Source: Muribaculaceae bacterium
GTDB taxonomy: Bacteria; Bacteroidota; Bacteroidia; Bacteroidales; Muribaculaceae
Reading direction: 5' to 3'
NCBI GenBank assembly: GCA_022510385.1
Contig: JAFLTQ010000018.1
Location: 1-57,732 of the forward strand
DNA: 57,732 nucleotides
Each line of letters opens with the position of its first letter. The stretch's first letter is position 1. Positions 17,058 through 30,800 of this stretch are shown piece after piece. The position numbers and the translations under genes were made by a program. The notes below the pieces were generated by a model that made no database searches, was not told where the DNA came from, and saw only the letters and a program-made list of their open reading frames with translations.

Positions 17058-17870
17058 ATGGCCCGACTGAAAACCCTTCTGACAATCGCAGGTTCCGACT
17101 CGATGGGCGGTGCCGGAATTCAAGCCGATATTCGTGCCGGAAATTCTTTGGGCCTTCAAGTCGTAACAGCCATAACTGTTGTAACTGCTCAAAATTCAAG
17201 TGGGCTTAAACAAAGTTTTAACGTCTCTCCTACCTTACTCAAAGCTCAGTTGAATGCTATCTTGGAGGATGTAATTCCCGAGGCTGTCAAAATAGGGTTA
17301 ATAGAATCGCCTAAACAAATAAAGGTAATTGTAGATTTTCTCAAGAAAATCCCATCAGATATTCCTGTAATAGTTGATCCCGTTTTTAAATTGACACGTG
17401 ACAAAGGATCTGATAGGAGCTCTTTTTTAGATCATACGGAATTTTTAAATGAATATAAAAATTTGCTTAATCCATTAGCCACAGTTGTAACTCCGAATTT
17501 GTATGAATTAAAGCTTTTGACAATGCAAGATAAAATTGACAGCCTGACACTTGAAAGGCTGAATGCAAAAGCTGCGGTCATTAAGGGAGGACATGGAAAA
17601 GATAATAAATTGACTGATAGGCTCCTGATTGCAGGACAAGAGGAAATTAAAATTTCTCATTCTAAAGTTGATTGTGAGAATCTCCACGGAACAGGATGTG
17701 TTTTTTCCTCACTTTTAGCCTCCTATATGGCTATAGGTTTCGACTTGAAAGAATCGTTTCTCAAAACAAGTACAAGGTTATATGAAATTATAACAAACAG
17801 TTGTAACTACCATCTGGGACGATCCGATTATGGTCCCTTAAATATTCAAAATAATTATCTTATCAAATAA
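17058..17870 (+). CDS. thiD: Hydroxymethylpyrimidine/phosphomethylpyrimidine kinase
   Basis: ThiD phosphorylates HMP and HMP-P to HMP-PP, the pyrimidine substrate of thiamin phosphate synthase. The 270-residue protein is a ribokinase-fold enzyme with the HMP-binding GSDSMGGAGIQADIR (12-26), VDPVF in the middle and the anion-hole segment NLHGTGCVFSSLLASY near the C-terminus, as in ThiD. It is the first gene after the TPP riboswitch and lies six bases before thiS. The chosen ATG at 17058 is preceded by another ATG at 17053 in a different frame. Confidence 0.95.
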   Translation: MARLKTLLTIAGSDSMGGAGIQADIRAGNSLGLQVVTAITVVTAQNSSGLKQSFNVSPTLLKAQLNAILEDVIPEAVKIGLIESPKQIKVIVDFLKKIPSDIPVIVDPVFKLTRDKGSDRSSFLDHTEFLNEYKNLLNPLATVVTPNLYELKLLTMQDKIDSLTLERLNAKAAVIKGGHGKDNKLTDRLLIAGQEEIKISHSKVDCENLHGTGCVFSSLLASYMAIGFDLKESFLKTSTRLYEIITNSCNYHLGRSDYGPLNIQNNYLIK

Positions 17871-17876
17871 TCTTAT

Positions 17877-18080
17877 ATGAGCATTTTTTATAATAATGTC
17901 CCGACAGAATTGCCTAACGACTATATGTCACTGGCAGATCTGGCCAAGTGGAAGAACCTTCCCGACCAGGGAGTTGCCATTGCTTTAAACGATAAGTTAA
18001 TACGAAGAGAACAATGGCCTGTGACTCAGATTCAGGATATGGATCGAATCTCTGTTATCACTGCAGCTTTCGGGGGTTGA
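17877..18080 (+). CDS. thiS: Sulfur carrier protein ThiS
   Basis: ThiS is a ubiquitin-fold sulfur carrier whose C-terminal thiocarboxylate feeds sulfur to thiazole synthase. The 67-residue protein ends in AAFGG, the required diglycine terminus, and shows the usual SLADLAKWKNLPDQGVAIALN segment. Activation needs an adenylating enzyme (ThiF or a MoeB-like protein), which is not in this cluster. It lies six bases after thiD and six bases before the TenI-like gene. Confidence 0.93.
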   Translation: MSIFYNNVPTELPNDYMSLADLAKWKNLPDQGVAIALNDKLIRREQWPVTQIQDMDRISVITAAFGG

Positions 18081-18086
18081 TTTGAG

Positions 18087-18632
18087 ATGAAAGAGTTCTT
18101 GGTCATAGGGATAACACAGCCTGGTGATTACCCGGAGGAGGCGGAGCGGATAAACTTGCTATTCTCTTCCGGCGAAATTGATTTGTTGCATATACGCAAA
18201 CCGGGAATTTCTATTGATATTGTTGAGAACTTAATCAACGGGATTAAGAGTGAATTTCATTCAAGAGTTAAACTCCATGATCATTATGATCTCTTAGAAA
18301 AATATAAGCTTGGAGGAGTCCATCTTAACTCAAGAAGCCCCATTCCGCATCCTCTTGCACAATCAATCAGCAAATCAATTCATTCACTTGAGGAGATAGA
18401 ACCTACTGATAATATGGATTACTATTTTTTATCCCCTATTTTTGATTCTATTTCAAAAAATGGATATAACAGTAAATATGATATTGAAACAATATCATCC
18501 TATATAAGGGGTAATAGAGTCGTTGCTTTGGGTGGAGTGACGCCGGATAAATTCTCTCTTCTTAAAAATAACGGATTTTATGGAGGGGCGATGCTCGGCT
18601 ATCTTTTCCCTCCTATCCCCTTTAAAAATTAA
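18087..18632 (+). CDS. TenI-like thiazole tautomerase / ThiE paralogue
   Basis: The 181-residue protein has the TIM-barrel pattern of the ThiE/TenI superfamily: LLHIRKPG, KLHDHYDL, LGGVHLNSR, SKSIHSLEEIE, DYYFLSPIFDSISKNGY and VVALGGVTPDK. It is shorter than ThiE and has SPIFDSISK where ThiE has a GP(x)T-type loop. This fits TenI-like proteins, which tautomerise the thiazole product of ThiG before coupling. Its position between thiS and thiE supports a thiamin role. It could be called a second thiamin phosphate synthase in some databases. I favour the tautomerase reading. Confidence 0.8.
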   Translation: MKEFLVIGITQPGDYPEEAERINLLFSSGEIDLLHIRKPGISIDIVENLINGIKSEFHSRVKLHDHYDLLEKYKLGGVHLNSRSPIPHPLAQSISKSIHSLEEIEPTDNMDYYFLSPIFDSISKNGYNSKYDIETISSYIRGNRVVALGGVTPDKFSLLKNNGFYGGAMLGYLFPPIPFKN

Positions 18633-18657
18633 TTGAATCATAAAAAACAAAAATATT

Positions 18658-19290
18658 ATGTTACAGTTTATTACAAACACAAAATCGAAGACTTCTGTAA
18701 TCGACCAGATTTTAGGTGTCATAGAAGGAGGTTGCCGTTGGATTCAAATACGCATGAAAGAAGCATCCGACGAAGAGATAAAGAAAGTTGTTGATGCTGT
18801 CAAGCAAAAATGTATAGAAACCGGGTCATTCCTCTTGCTAAACGACCGTGTGGAATTAGCTAAGGAATTGAATGTCGGCGGAGTGCATCTTGGGAAAGAG
18901 GATATGCCTGCAAGTAAGGCCCGCATGATTTTAGGGCCGGCTGCAGTTATCGGTGTAACTGCTAATACCTTTGCCGATGTTGCTGCGGTGAGCAAACTTG
19001 ATATTGATTATTATGGGATAGGCCCTTACGCTTATACAGAAACCAAAGAGAAGCTTGCCCCTGTGCTCGGAATCGATGGAATCCGTGATATAAGCTATGA
19101 AATGAGCAAGAATGAGATTCTCATTCCTCATGTGGCAGTTGGAGGGGTTAAACTCGACGATGTAAGGATGCTTCTTGAAGTTGGTGGTGTAAATGGAGTA
19201 GCTGTAAGTTCGGCTATTGCTGATGCAGAAGATATTGTGGCAGCTACCAAAGAATTTCTTAAAGTTTTACCAAAGACTGATTTAGATTAA
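18658..19290 (+). CDS. thiE: Thiamin phosphate synthase
   Basis: ThiE couples HMP-PP to the thiazole phosphate to give thiamin phosphate. The 210-residue TIM barrel has [15 protein letters not shown] for the first strand, [25 protein letters not shown] for substrate binding, and [14 protein letters not shown] and VAVGGV for phosphate binding, all as expected. The stop codon overlaps the thiG start by one base (TAATG at 19288), implying coupled translation. Confidence 0.94.
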   Translation: MLQFITNTKSKTSVIDQILGVIEGGCRWIQIRMKEASDEEIKKVVDAVKQKCIETGSFLLLNDRVELAKELNVGGVHLGKEDMPASKARMILGPAAVIGVTANTFADVAAVSKLDIDYYGIGPYAYTETKEKLAPVLGIDGIRDISYEMSKNEILIPHVAVGGVKLDDVRMLLEVGGVNGVAVSSAIADAEDIVAATKEFLKVLPKTDLD

Positions 19291-20066
19291 TGGAGGATTT
19301 ACTTAAAATAGGGCCTCGAGAATTCAAATCGCGCCTCTTCGTTGGCACAGGTAAATTTCCATCACCGGAAATTATGCTAAAAAGCGTGATAGCATCCGGT
19401 TCTGAAATGATTACGGTTGCCATGAAACGTGTTAATATGATGAATGAAGCAACTGATGAAATGCTAACTCATATCAACCGTGACCATATGCAGTTACTTC
19501 CTAACACTTCAGGAGTCAGAAATGCTTCCGAGGCGATTCTTGCTGCCCAAATGAGCCGTGAAATCTTTAAGACGGATTTTATAAAGCTGGAAATTCATCC
19601 GGACCCTAAGTATTTGATGCCGGATCCGATAGAAACATTAAAGGCTACCGAGGTCCTGGCAAAAGAGGGATTTGTTATACTACCATATATACAGGCAGAT
19701 CCTGTGTTATGTAAATTGCTTGAAGAAGCAGGCGCATCTGCAGTGATGCCATTAGGGGCTCCGATTGGATCTAATCGAGGATTGGTTACTAAAGATCTTC
19801 TTGAGATAATAATTGAACAATCTAATCTTCCGGTTATCATAGATGCCGGTCTGGGAGCACCGTCGCATGCAGCTGCTGCCCTCGAAATGGGGGCGGATGC
19901 AGTGCTTGTCAATACCGCAATTGCAGTTGCCGGCGATCCTGTTGAGATGGCGGCTGCGTTTAAACTTGCTGTCGAGGCCGGAAGAAAAGCAAGACTTGCA
20001 CAGCTCGGCAAACAAAGCAAAACCGCTGTTGCAACATCTCCTCTCACTTCTTTTCTTGACCTGTAA
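19290..20066 (+). CDS. thiG: Thiazole synthase
   Basis: ThiG builds the thiazole phosphate from DXP, dehydroglycine (from ThiH) and ThiS thiocarboxylate. The 258-residue barrel has [12 protein letters not shown] at the start, the active-site lysine in [31 protein letters not shown] and [31 protein letters not shown]. It is full length. The long antisense frame covering this gene (19595-20083) is a composition shadow. It sits between thiE and thiC with an 18-base gap downstream. Confidence 0.96.
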   Translation: MEDLLKIGPREFKSRLFVGTGKFPSPEIMLKSVIASGSEMITVAMKRVNMMNEATDEMLTHINRDHMQLLPNTSGVRNASEAILAAQMSREIFKTDFIKLEIHPDPKYLMPDPIETLKATEVLAKEGFVILPYIQADPVLCKLLEEAGASAVMPLGAPIGSNRGLVTKDLLEIIIEQSNLPVIIDAGLGAPSHAAAALEMGADAVLVNTAIAVAGDPVEMAAAFKLAVEAGRKARLAQLGKQSKTAVATSPLTSFLDL

Positions 20067-20069
20067 TAA

Positions 20070-22957
<2,888 letters not shown>

Positions 22958-23000
22958 TTACATCCCAATCTTTTAAAGAATATCAAATTAATTTTTTATC

Positions 23001-23582
23001 TTAATTCTCATATCTCATTTCTATTATCGACCAATCGAGAATATCCCATAATTTGTGCAAGTAGGACGCTCTTAGATTTTGATAATCCAGATAATATGCA
23101 TGCTCCCAAACGTCGAAAGTCAGTATAGGCTTTAAACCGTTTGTCATTGGATTCTCCGCATTCTTGGCTTGAGAAATGAAAAGTTCTCCATTATCATCTC
23201 TTGAAACCCATACATATCCTGATCCGAATACTCCTACTCCGGCTTCCTCAACTTGTTTTTTAAACTCATCGAGAGATCCGAATTGTTTTTCAATTTGGGC
23301 TCTTAGATTCCCTGAAGGTTCCTTAAAACCATCCGGGTTAAACTGGAAGAAATAGAAGATATGATTCCATGCTTGAGATGCCTGATTAAAAAGCTTCCCG
23401 TCGCTCTTTACAATTATCTCTTCCAATGGCATGTCTTCATAAGGAGTTCCCTCAATCAATTTATTGAGAGTATCGATATAAGCTTTTTCATGTTTTCCAT
23501 AATGGAATTCAATAGTCCGGGCTGAAATCACCGGTTCCAATGCATCCTGTGCATAAGGGAGTTTTGGTTGTGTGAACTTCAT
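23001..23582 (-). CDS. sodB: Superoxide dismutase [Fe/Mn]
   Basis: This enzyme dismutates superoxide to oxygen and peroxide. The 193-residue protein has the full metal set: H27 (EFHYGKH), H74 (AWNHIFYF), D157 and H161 (FDVWEHAYYLDY). The sequence around the active site (GSGYVWV) fits the Fe or cambialistic type usual in Bacteroidales. The metal cannot be decided from sequence alone. It is transcribed alone on the minus strand, divergent from rsfS. I saw no clear -7 box on its own side of the 172-base gap. Confidence 0.95.
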   Translation of the reverse strand: MKFTQPKLPYAQDALEPVISARTIEFHYGKHEKAYIDTLNKLIEGTPYEDMPLEEIIVKSDGKLFNQASQAWNHIFYFFQFNPDGFKEPSGNLRAQIEKQFGSLDEFKKQVEEAGVGVFGSGYVWVSRDDNGELFISQAKNAENPMTNGLKPILTFDVWEHAYYLDYQNLRASYLHKLWDILDWSIIEMRYEN

Positions 23583-23698
23583 ATTTTTGTTTTTTAGAAT
23601 TTCCTTTATTATATTTATTTCATTCTCTATATTTTAAACAAAAGAAATAATAGATAGTTCAAATTTCACTCAAACTCAAAACTTTTTTTGGCATATAT

Positions 23699-23731
23699 TT
23701 TGTTATATGAATGAAGATAAACATATTTTAG
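23699..23731 (+). promoter_or_regulatory. Putative promoter of rsfS
   Basis: TTTG (23699-23702), a 21-base spacer and TATTTTAG (23724-23731), one mismatch from TAnnTTTG. The start would fall near 23735, about 23 bases before the rsfS ATG. Confidence 0.45.
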
Positions 23732-23757
23732 GCAAATATTTATAAATAAAAAAGTTG

Positions 23758-24120
23758 ATGCAAACCACAGAAACTAAGAAATTAAACGAAATAATAGAAG
23801 CAATAACTGATCGAAAAGGGAAGAAAATCTCCCTTCTTAACCTTGAAAAAATTGAAACGGCTCCAACAAATTCATTTGTGATATGTCAGGGGAACAGCAC
23901 GTCCCAAGTGTCATCAATAGCAGATTCCATAAGGGAACGGCTGCAAAAAAATCTTGATATAAAACCCTATAACTATGATGGTTATAAGAATTCACAATGG
24001 ATAATTATAGATTATGGAGAGATAATGGTTCATGTTTTTCTCCCGGAATATAGAGAGTTCTATAATCTTGAAGATTTATGGAACGATGCAAAAATCACAA
24101 ATTTGCCGGATTTAGACTAA
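23758..24120 (+). CDS. rsfS: Ribosome silencing factor RsfS
   Basis: RsfS (Iojap/YbeB) binds ribosomal protein L14 and blocks subunit joining when nutrients are scarce. The 120-residue protein has the family pattern FVICQGNSTSQVSSIADSI, then YKNSQWIIIDYGEIMVHVFLPEYREFYNLEDLW. The start is the ATG at 23758; a TTG at 23755 directly before it is less likely. FtsH follows after a 46-base gap with a promoter overlapping the end of this gene, an order common in Bacteroidales. Confidence 0.94.
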   Translation: MQTTETKKLNEIIEAITDRKGKKISLLNLEKIETAPTNSFVICQGNSTSQVSSIADSIRERLQKNLDIKPYNYDGYKNSQWIIIDYGEIMVHVFLPEYREFYNLEDLWNDAKITNLPDLD

Positions 24121-24135
24121 AATTTAGTAAATTTG
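24102..24135 (+). promoter_or_regulatory. Putative promoter of ftsH
   Basis: A perfect -7 box TAAATTTG (24128-24135) lies 22 bases after TTTG (24102-24105), which is inside the last codons of rsfS. The spacer is a little long. Transcription would start near 24139, giving a leader of about 28 bases. Confidence 0.45.
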
Positions 24136-24166
24136 CAAAAAATAGACCCCCAACACTTAAACACAC

Positions 24167-26305
24167 ATGTTAAAATACCCCAAACCAAATCGGCAAGGCA
24201 ATCAGAATAAAAAACCGGTTTTCAATATGTATTGGATGTACGGTATTATTTTGATTTCATTATTTGCTTTATTCTATTTCCAAGATGCATCCCAGACAAA
24301 GGATGTAGATTGGACAGAGTTTGAGCAGTCAGCTCTTTCCGGAGATATTGATAAAATTATGGTGTTCCCGGAATCTAAAATAGCAGAGGGATTTGTAACT
24401 CCTGCAGGAGCTGACAAACATAATTTTGATACTTCAGAAACTTTCACAGGTGAAAGAAAAATAAAAACAACCATCCCTTCACCGGATAAAATTCAGGATA
24501 AAATAGATGAATGGAATGCCCAATTGACTGCAGAAGGTAAGCCTGCTATCAAAGTAAACTATGAGAAAAGCTCGGATTTCATGAAGCTTTTCTGGTATTT
24601 CGGGCCTATTCTTATCCTTGTCCTCTTCATGGTCTACATGTCCCGTCGTGTCAATAGTGGCGGAGGAGGCGGAGGCATCTTTAATGTTGGTAAGTCACGT
24701 GCCACTGTTTTCGATAAAAATAATGGTCCGTCAGTAACCTTCAAAGATGTAGCCGGACTTGCAGAAGCAAAGGTTGAAATAGAAGAAATTGTGGAATTCC
24801 TTAAGAATCCTCAGAAATATACCGAACTTGGAGCTAAAATTCCTAAGGGAGCCTTATTGGTGGGTCCTCCGGGAACAGGTAAGACTCTCTTGGCTAAGGC
24901 AGTTGCCGGAGAAGCCAATGTTCCTTTCCTCTCAATGTCAGGTTCCGACTTCGTGGAAATGTTTGTGGGAGTAGGTGCTGCAAGAGTACGCGACTTGTTC
25001 AAGCAGGCAAAGGAAAAAGCTCCTTGTATAGTTTTTATCGATGAAATTGATGCAGTGGGTCGTGCGAGAGGAAAGAACCCTAACATGGGTTCAAATGATG
25101 AAAGAGAAAACACTTTGAATCAAATGCTTACTGAAATGGATGGATTTGGTTCTAATAATGGTGTTATTATCCTGGCAGCTACTAACCGTGCTGACATGCT
25201 CGACAAGGCCCTGTTACGCCCGGGCCGTTTCGACCGTCAGATATATGTAGATCTCCCTGAGCTAACCGACAGAATGGAAATCTTTAATGTCCATTTGCGT
25301 CGTATTAAGGTCAATAGCAAACTTGATATCGAACAACTTGCACGTCAAACGCAAGGTTTTTCCGGAGCGGATATTGCTAACGTTTGTAATGAGGCGGCTC
25401 TTATTGCTGCAAGAAATAACAAACCGGCTGTCGACTGGAATGATTTTATGGCTGCGATCGACAGAATCGTCGGCGGTCTTGAAAAGCGTTCAAGGATTAT
25501 AACTGATGAAGAGAAATTTTCAATTGCTACCCATGAGGCCGGACATGCTATAATAGGATGGCTGACTCAGTATGGGAATCCTTTGGTGAAAGTTACAATC
25601 GTTCCAAGAGGTAGAGCATTGGGAGCTGCCTGGTATGCTCCCGAGGCCCGACAGATTATTCCTACTCAAGCACTTTTAGACACAATGTGTGGTCTGCTTG
25701 GTGGTAGAGCAGCCGAGGATGTTTTTACGGGACAAGTCGGTACCGGAGCAAGTGATGACCTTGAGAAGTGCACTAAAATAGCCCGCTCTCTTGTATTAGT
25801 CTACGGTATGAGCACAAGTCTTCCAAATCTAAACTATAACGATTCAACCGGTCAAGATTATGGTTTCACTAAACCATATTCAGATGAAACTGCGAAAATA
25901 ATTGATGAGGAAGTGAAACGTATTGTGAATGAGCAATATGAAAGGGCTAAATCGATTCTCCGAGAATATGCAAAGGAACATAATAAAATCAGAGACTTGC
26001 TCGTAGAACGAGAAGTGATTTTCCATGATGATGTCGAAATAATCCTTGGACCGAGAAAGTGGAAGTCACGCACTGATGAGATTATGGAAATTAACCGTAA
26101 AGAGGAAGAGAAACGTCGTCTTGAGAAAGAATCTAAAGATGCTAAGGAAGCAAAAGAGGTGAAAAAACCACAAGAAATTGATTCGCAAAAAGAGAATAAC
26201 GGGGATAAAGCACCTGAAAAAGTTATGACTTCACCTTCTGAAGCAACAGTTACAAAAGAGCAACCTTCAGACGATGACACCCCTCCCCCTTTCAATCCAA
26301 ATTGA
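24167..26305 (+). CDS. ftsH: ATP-dependent zinc metalloprotease FtsH
   Basis: FtsH is the membrane-bound AAA protease that removes misfolded membrane proteins and controls LpxC in many bacteria. The 712-residue protein has a first membrane helix near 20-38, a periplasmic part, a second helix near 142-160, a glycine-rich linker, and the AAA module with K239 (GPPGTGKT) and [10 protein letters not shown]. The SRH follows, then the zinc site H456-E457-x2-H460 (HEAGH). The C-terminal tail (about 645-712) is highly charged and ends in a proline-rich PPPFNPN. That tail is longer than in E. coli but usual in this phylum. Confidence 0.97.
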   Translation: MLKYPKPNRQGNQNKKPVFNMYWMYGIILISLFALFYFQDASQTKDVDWTEFEQSALSGDIDKIMVFPESKIAEGFVTPAGADKHNFDTSETFTGERKIKTTIPSPDKIQDKIDEWNAQLTAEGKPAIKVNYEKSSDFMKLFWYFGPILILVLFMVYMSRRVNSGGGGGGIFNVGKSRATVFDKNNGPSVTFKDVAGLAEAKVEIEEIVEFLKNPQKYTELGAKIPKGALLVGPPGTGKTLLAKAVAGEANVPFLSMSGSDFVEMFVGVGAARVRDLFKQAKEKAPCIVFIDEIDAVGRARGKNPNMGSNDERENTLNQMLTEMDGFGSNNGVIILAATNRADMLDKALLRPGRFDRQIYVDLPELTDRMEIFNVHLRRIKVNSKLDIEQLARQTQGFSGADIANVCNEAALIAARNNKPAVDWNDFMAAIDRIVGGLEKRSRIITDEEKFSIATHEAGHAIIGWLTQYGNPLVKVTIVPRGRALGAAWYAPEARQIIPTQALLDTMCGLLGGRAAEDVFTGQVGTGASDDLEKCTKIARSLVLVYGMSTSLPNLNYNDSTGQDYGFTKPYSDETAKIIDEEVKRIVNEQYERAKSILREYAKEHNKIRDLLVEREVIFHDDVEIILGPRKWKSRTDEIMEINRKEEEKRRLEKESKDAKEAKEVKKPQEIDSQKENNGDKAPEKVMTSPSEATVTKEQPSDDDTPPPFNPN

Positions 26306-26348
26306 TTTTTGTTAAAAAATTCTTATAGTTACAAAATCTGAAATTTTT

Positions 26349-26391
26349 ACGAGCTCGTTCTTCAATTAACTTAAATTGAGAACGGGCTCGT
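26349..26391 (+). terminator. Terminator-like hairpin after ftsH
   Basis: A long, slightly imperfect stem: 14 pairs (26349-26362 with the arm ending at 26391, two G-T pairs), one mismatch, then four more A-T pairs around a short loop. The T run after it is weak (TTTC), so it may act as an mRNA 3' end stabiliser as much as a terminator. Confidence 0.6.
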
Positions 26392-26611
26392 TTCAGTTTA
26401 GTGAACAAATTCTCTTCAATTTAGAGAAGTCTCTTGATTTAGTTAAAAAACTCTGTTTTGAATTTTTCTTTCAAGGTTATTCTCTCTTCCTTTTTATTAC
26501 TCGATTTTTTAGAAAACTCATTACTATAATTGCGTTTTCCTATAGTATTTAGATAGTTTTTTTAACCATAATCAGCCTTTTAATTCTATCTTCAAATCAA
26601 AAAATTTTCAT

Positions 26612-26619
26612 TAATTTTG
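26612..26619 (+). promoter_or_regulatory. Putative -7 element of the RND efflux operon
   Basis: TAATTTTG matches TAnnTTTG, but I find no good TTTG at 19-21 bases upstream, so a regulator may be needed. The predicted leader is about 70 bases. Confidence 0.4.
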
Positions 26620-26693
26620 CATAATTATATATTATAAAACATATTTAGGGAACACTTTTATCCCGTTCTTCGACAAAAACAAACTAATATATT

Positions 26694-27857
26694 ATGAAAT
26701 TATTTTCAATTCAAGCAACCTCCCTTACCATTATGGCAGGAATAGTTGCTTTAACTTCTTGCGGAGGAAAAAATCAGTCGCAACAAGGTCAGGCTCAAGC
26801 ACCCTTGCTGTCAGTAATGACTGTCACCGAATCAAGTTCAACCCTCGATGAGGCATTTCCGGCTTCTCTTGAAGGCGAAAATGATGTGGAAATTCGTCCT
26901 CAGGTTTCAGGCTTCTTAACAAAAGTCCACGTTCAGGATGGTCAAAGAGTGAGCAAAGGACAGGTGCTTTTTACTATCGACCAAGTTCAATTGCAAGCAG
27001 CCGTTGAACAGGCTCAAGCTGCTGTTGCTGTGGCTCAGGCTAATGTAAATACAGCGCAAACCAATGCCGATAACAATAAAATCCTTTTAGATAAAAATAT
27101 TATCAGTGCATCAGCATATCAAACATCCATTGATGCATTGAATGCAGCAAAAGCACAGCTAAATCAAGCCAAAGCTGCTCTTGTATCAGCACAAAAGAAC
27201 CTATCTTATACAACAGTAACAGCACCGGTTTCCGGTATCGTTGGAACTATCCCTTACAAAGAGGGAACCCTCGTGTCACCTTCTTCTCTTCTGACAATCC
27301 TTTCCAACAACACAGCCATGCAGGCCTATTTTTCTCTCAATGAGAAAACAATCTTGGGCTTGACTGATGAAGGGAAACGCACTTTAAAACAGGCTGTCGA
27401 CTCAATGCCGGAAGTGTCTCTTCAACTTGCCACAGGTTCTATTTATCCCTACAAAGGGAAAGTGGTTTCTATCTCCGGTGTTATTGATCCCACCACAGGT
27501 AGTGCACAAGCAAAAGCAATTTTCCCAAATCCTGATGGCATGTTGCATAGTGGCAACACCGGAAATATCCTTATGCCCGTGACTCATGATGGAATAATTG
27601 AAATACCTCAGAATGCCACTTATGAAGTGCAGGATATGAAATTTGTTTTTGTAGTCGGTGACTCTGCCAAGGTTCATTCACGCCCTATCACAATTGCACC
27701 TTTGAACGACGGCAAAAGATATATTATTACCTCGGGATTGAAACCCGGAGATAAAATCGTCACTGAAGGAATTGGCATTTCTGTTTCTGACGGTATGACA
27801 ATAACACCAAAAGAGACAGTAGCTTCCCAATCTCCTGAAGGGGATGCGGCCCAATAA
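26694..27857 (+). CDS. RND efflux periplasmic adaptor (AcrA/MexA-like lipoprotein)
   Basis: This adaptor links the inner-membrane pump to the outer-membrane channel. The 387-residue protein has a lipoprotein signal with C23 in the lipobox LTSC. The biotinyl-lipoyl halves (VEIRPQVSGFLTKVHVQDGQ and TVTAPVSGIVGTIPYKEGT) flank an alanine/glutamine-rich helical hairpin (about 95-165), followed by beta-barrel and membrane-proximal domains. The pump gene follows after 26 bases. Substrate range (drugs, bile salts or other) cannot be read from the sequence. Confidence 0.93.
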   Translation: MKLFSIQATSLTIMAGIVALTSCGGKNQSQQGQAQAPLLSVMTVTESSSTLDEAFPASLEGENDVEIRPQVSGFLTKVHVQDGQRVSKGQVLFTIDQVQLQAAVEQAQAAVAVAQANVNTAQTNADNNKILLDKNIISASAYQTSIDALNAAKAQLNQAKAALVSAQKNLSYTTVTAPVSGIVGTIPYKEGTLVSPSSLLTILSNNTAMQAYFSLNEKTILGLTDEGKRTLKQAVDSMPEVSLQLATGSIYPYKGKVVSISGVIDPTTGSAQAKAIFPNPDGMLHSGNTGNILMPVTHDGIIEIPQNATYEVQDMKFVFVVGDSAKVHSRPITIAPLNDGKRYIITSGLKPGDKIVTEGIGISVSDGMTITPKETVASQSPEGDAAQ

Positions 27858-27883
27858 TTCCATATTTTCAAAAATATAGAGAA

Positions 27884-30800
27884 ATGAAACTTGATAATTT
27901 TATTAATAGGCCGGTACTCTCAACCGTAATCTCGATATTCATCGTGATTTTCGGACTTTTGGGGTTATTCAGCCTGCCTATCGAACAATATCCTGATATC
28001 GCACCCCCTACTGTCAGGGTGACTACGACATATACCGGAGCCAATGCACAAACAGTTCTGAATTCCGTAATTGCTCCTCTTGAAGAGCAAATCAACGGAG
28101 CAGAAAACATGGACTACATGCTTTCTTCAGCTGCCAACAATGGCAGTGCTTCTATTGAGGTGCATTTCAAACAGGGAATGGATCCTGACATAGCAGCTGT
28201 CGACGTTCAAAACCGTGTTGCAAAAGCTGCTTCATTCCTCCCGTCAGAAGTCAACCAGGTAGGTGTTATTACCCAAAAGCGTCAGACATCTATGTTGATG
28301 GTAATCGGTATGTATGATCCCGAAGACCGCTACACTACTCAATTTATCGACAACTATATGTCAATAAATATTCTTCCTCAGATCAAACGTGTGGCCGGTG
28401 TAGGTGAAGCAATGGCTTTCGGTGCCGATTATTCAATGCGTATATGGTTGAAACCGGATGTGATGGCCCAGTATAAACTGGAACCATCAGACATAACAAT
28501 GGCTCTTGCAGAACAAAATGTCGAGGCTGCTCCGGGTCAGTTTGGCGAACAAGGTAACCAAAGTTTCCAATATGTGCTTCGTTATAAGGGTCGTCTTCAA
28601 GAAAGTTCTGAATTTGAAGATATAATCTTAAGGGCAACTCCTGATGGAGAAATATTGAGACTTAAAGATGTTGCAGATGTTGAGTTAGGCCGATTGACTT
28701 ATAGTTTCCAGAACCTAAACGACGGACATATCGGTAGTTCTGCCATTATATTCCAAAGTGCCGGTTCAAATGCAACCCAGGTTATCAAGGATATTGAAAA
28801 ACTCCTTGATGAGGAACGTAAATCTTTACCTGCGGGCATGCAACTTATCACTACAATGAGTGTCAATGAGTTCCTTTATGCCTCTATTCATGAAGTTATT
28901 AAAACTCTTATTGAAGCATTTATTCTTGTATTCCTTGTAGTTTTCGTTTTCTTGCAGGATTTCAGGTCAACACTTATACCTATGATAGCCATTCCGGTGG
29001 CTTTGATAGGAACTTTCTTCCTTTTATTTATATTTGGATTCACACTCAACTTGTTGACACTCTCAGCATTGGTATTGGCTATTGCTATTGTGGTTGATGA
29101 TGCTATTGTGGTTGTGGAGGCTGTGCATGCGAAACTCGACCAGGGTTACAAATCGGCACGTAAGGCCTCTATTGACGCCATGAATGAAATAGCAAGCGCG
29201 CTTATCTCTATCACTCTTGTGATGATGCTTGTGTTTATCCCTGTTTCCTTCCTTGGAGGCACATCAGGTATATTCTATCGGCAATTCGGATTGACAATGG
29301 CAATGGCAATTTTCCTGTCGGCCATTAACGCATTGACCTTATCACCGGCTCTTTGTGCAATATTCCTCAAGGGACATGACGAAAAGTCTTCGCTAAAAGA
29401 AAGAATGGGAGAAGCCTATTCTGAAGCAGCAAAAACGATGGTGAATAGCTATAAAAAGCGTTTCAGACTTCCACCTCTTGTAACGGTGATACTTCTTTGT
29501 GCAGCAATCGTTTTCCTCGTTCTTGGATGGTATACCTTTGAGAATATAGCAGAAGGTGTAATTGCAGTAACTGTTGCGGTAATTGCTTTAATTGGAATCT
29601 TTACTAAAGATTTTATCAATGCTTTCAATAAATATTTCGAAAAATTGCTCAATGGTTATAGAGTAATAGTAAAATGGTTTACCCGCCATAAAATTATAAG
29701 TTTCTCTTTTGTCGGAGCCTCAATTATCGGACTTGTCATCTTGATGGCCGTGACCCCGACCGCATTAGTTCCGACGGAAGATACCGGCACCATAATGGGA
29801 GCTGTAACTCTTCCACCGGCTACATCTCAAGAGAAAACACAAAGCATAATGAACCAAGTCGATAGTATAATTGGTTCTATTCCGGCTGTCAAAAGCCGCA
29901 CTGCAATTACAGGGTATAGTTTTGTGGGAGGTCAAGGTAACACTTACGGGTCTTTTATTATAAAATTGAAACCGTGGAGCGAAAGAGATGAGAACACAGA
30001 AAGCGCTCAAGCAATCGTGGGACGTCTATTTATGATGACCGGGGCCGTTAAAGATGCAAGAATAATGTTCTTCCAGCCTCCTATGATCTCCGGATACTCA
30101 GCCACCAATGGTTTTGAGATCAAACTTCAAGATAAAACAGGAGGCGACCTTAATCGCTTTTTCCAAGTATATCAGCAGTTTATTGCAGCTCTCAATGCCA
30201 GTCCGAACATTCAGATGGCTTATTCAAACTTTAACCCGACATTCCCTCAATATCTTGTTGAGATTGATGTCGCAAAAGTGAAACAGGCAGGCTTAACTCA
30301 GAATGCTATTTTGAGCGCACTTCAGGGCTACTATGGTGGTATGTATATTTCCAATTTCAATAGTTATGGTAAGCTCTATCGTGTAATGATGCAAGCGGAG
30401 CCGGAAGCACGCGTATCTCCGGAGACTCTAAAGAAGATTAAGATCCGAAACGGAGAGCATATGGCCCCTATTGATAACTTTGTGAAGCTGACGCGTGTCT
30501 ATGGTCCTGATATGATCGACCGTTTCAATATGTTTACAGCGATATCAATCACCGGTACTCCTGCACCCGGTGTGTCTTCGGGTATTGCTATCGAAACGAT
30601 AAATGAAATTGCACAAGAGGTGCTTCCCCAAGGATTCGGATATGAATATGCGGGTATGACACGTGAAGAGGCTTCCGGCAACAGTGGGAATACCGGTTAT
30701 GTTTTCGCCCTTGTGCTTCTATTCGTATATCTGATTCTTTCCGCTCAATACGAGAGCTATTTCTTACCGTGGGCTGTGATTCTTTCAGTGCCTTTCGGTC

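Larger units (their letters stand above)
26306..26693. other. 388-base intergenic region between ftsH and the RND operon
   Basis: Very AT-rich. It holds the ftsH terminator-like hairpin at 26349-26391 and a -7 box at 26612-26619. Between them (about 26400-26600) I see several T-rich runs but no reading frame, RNA gene or clear repeat. No regulator gene is next to the efflux operon. Confidence 0.7.
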
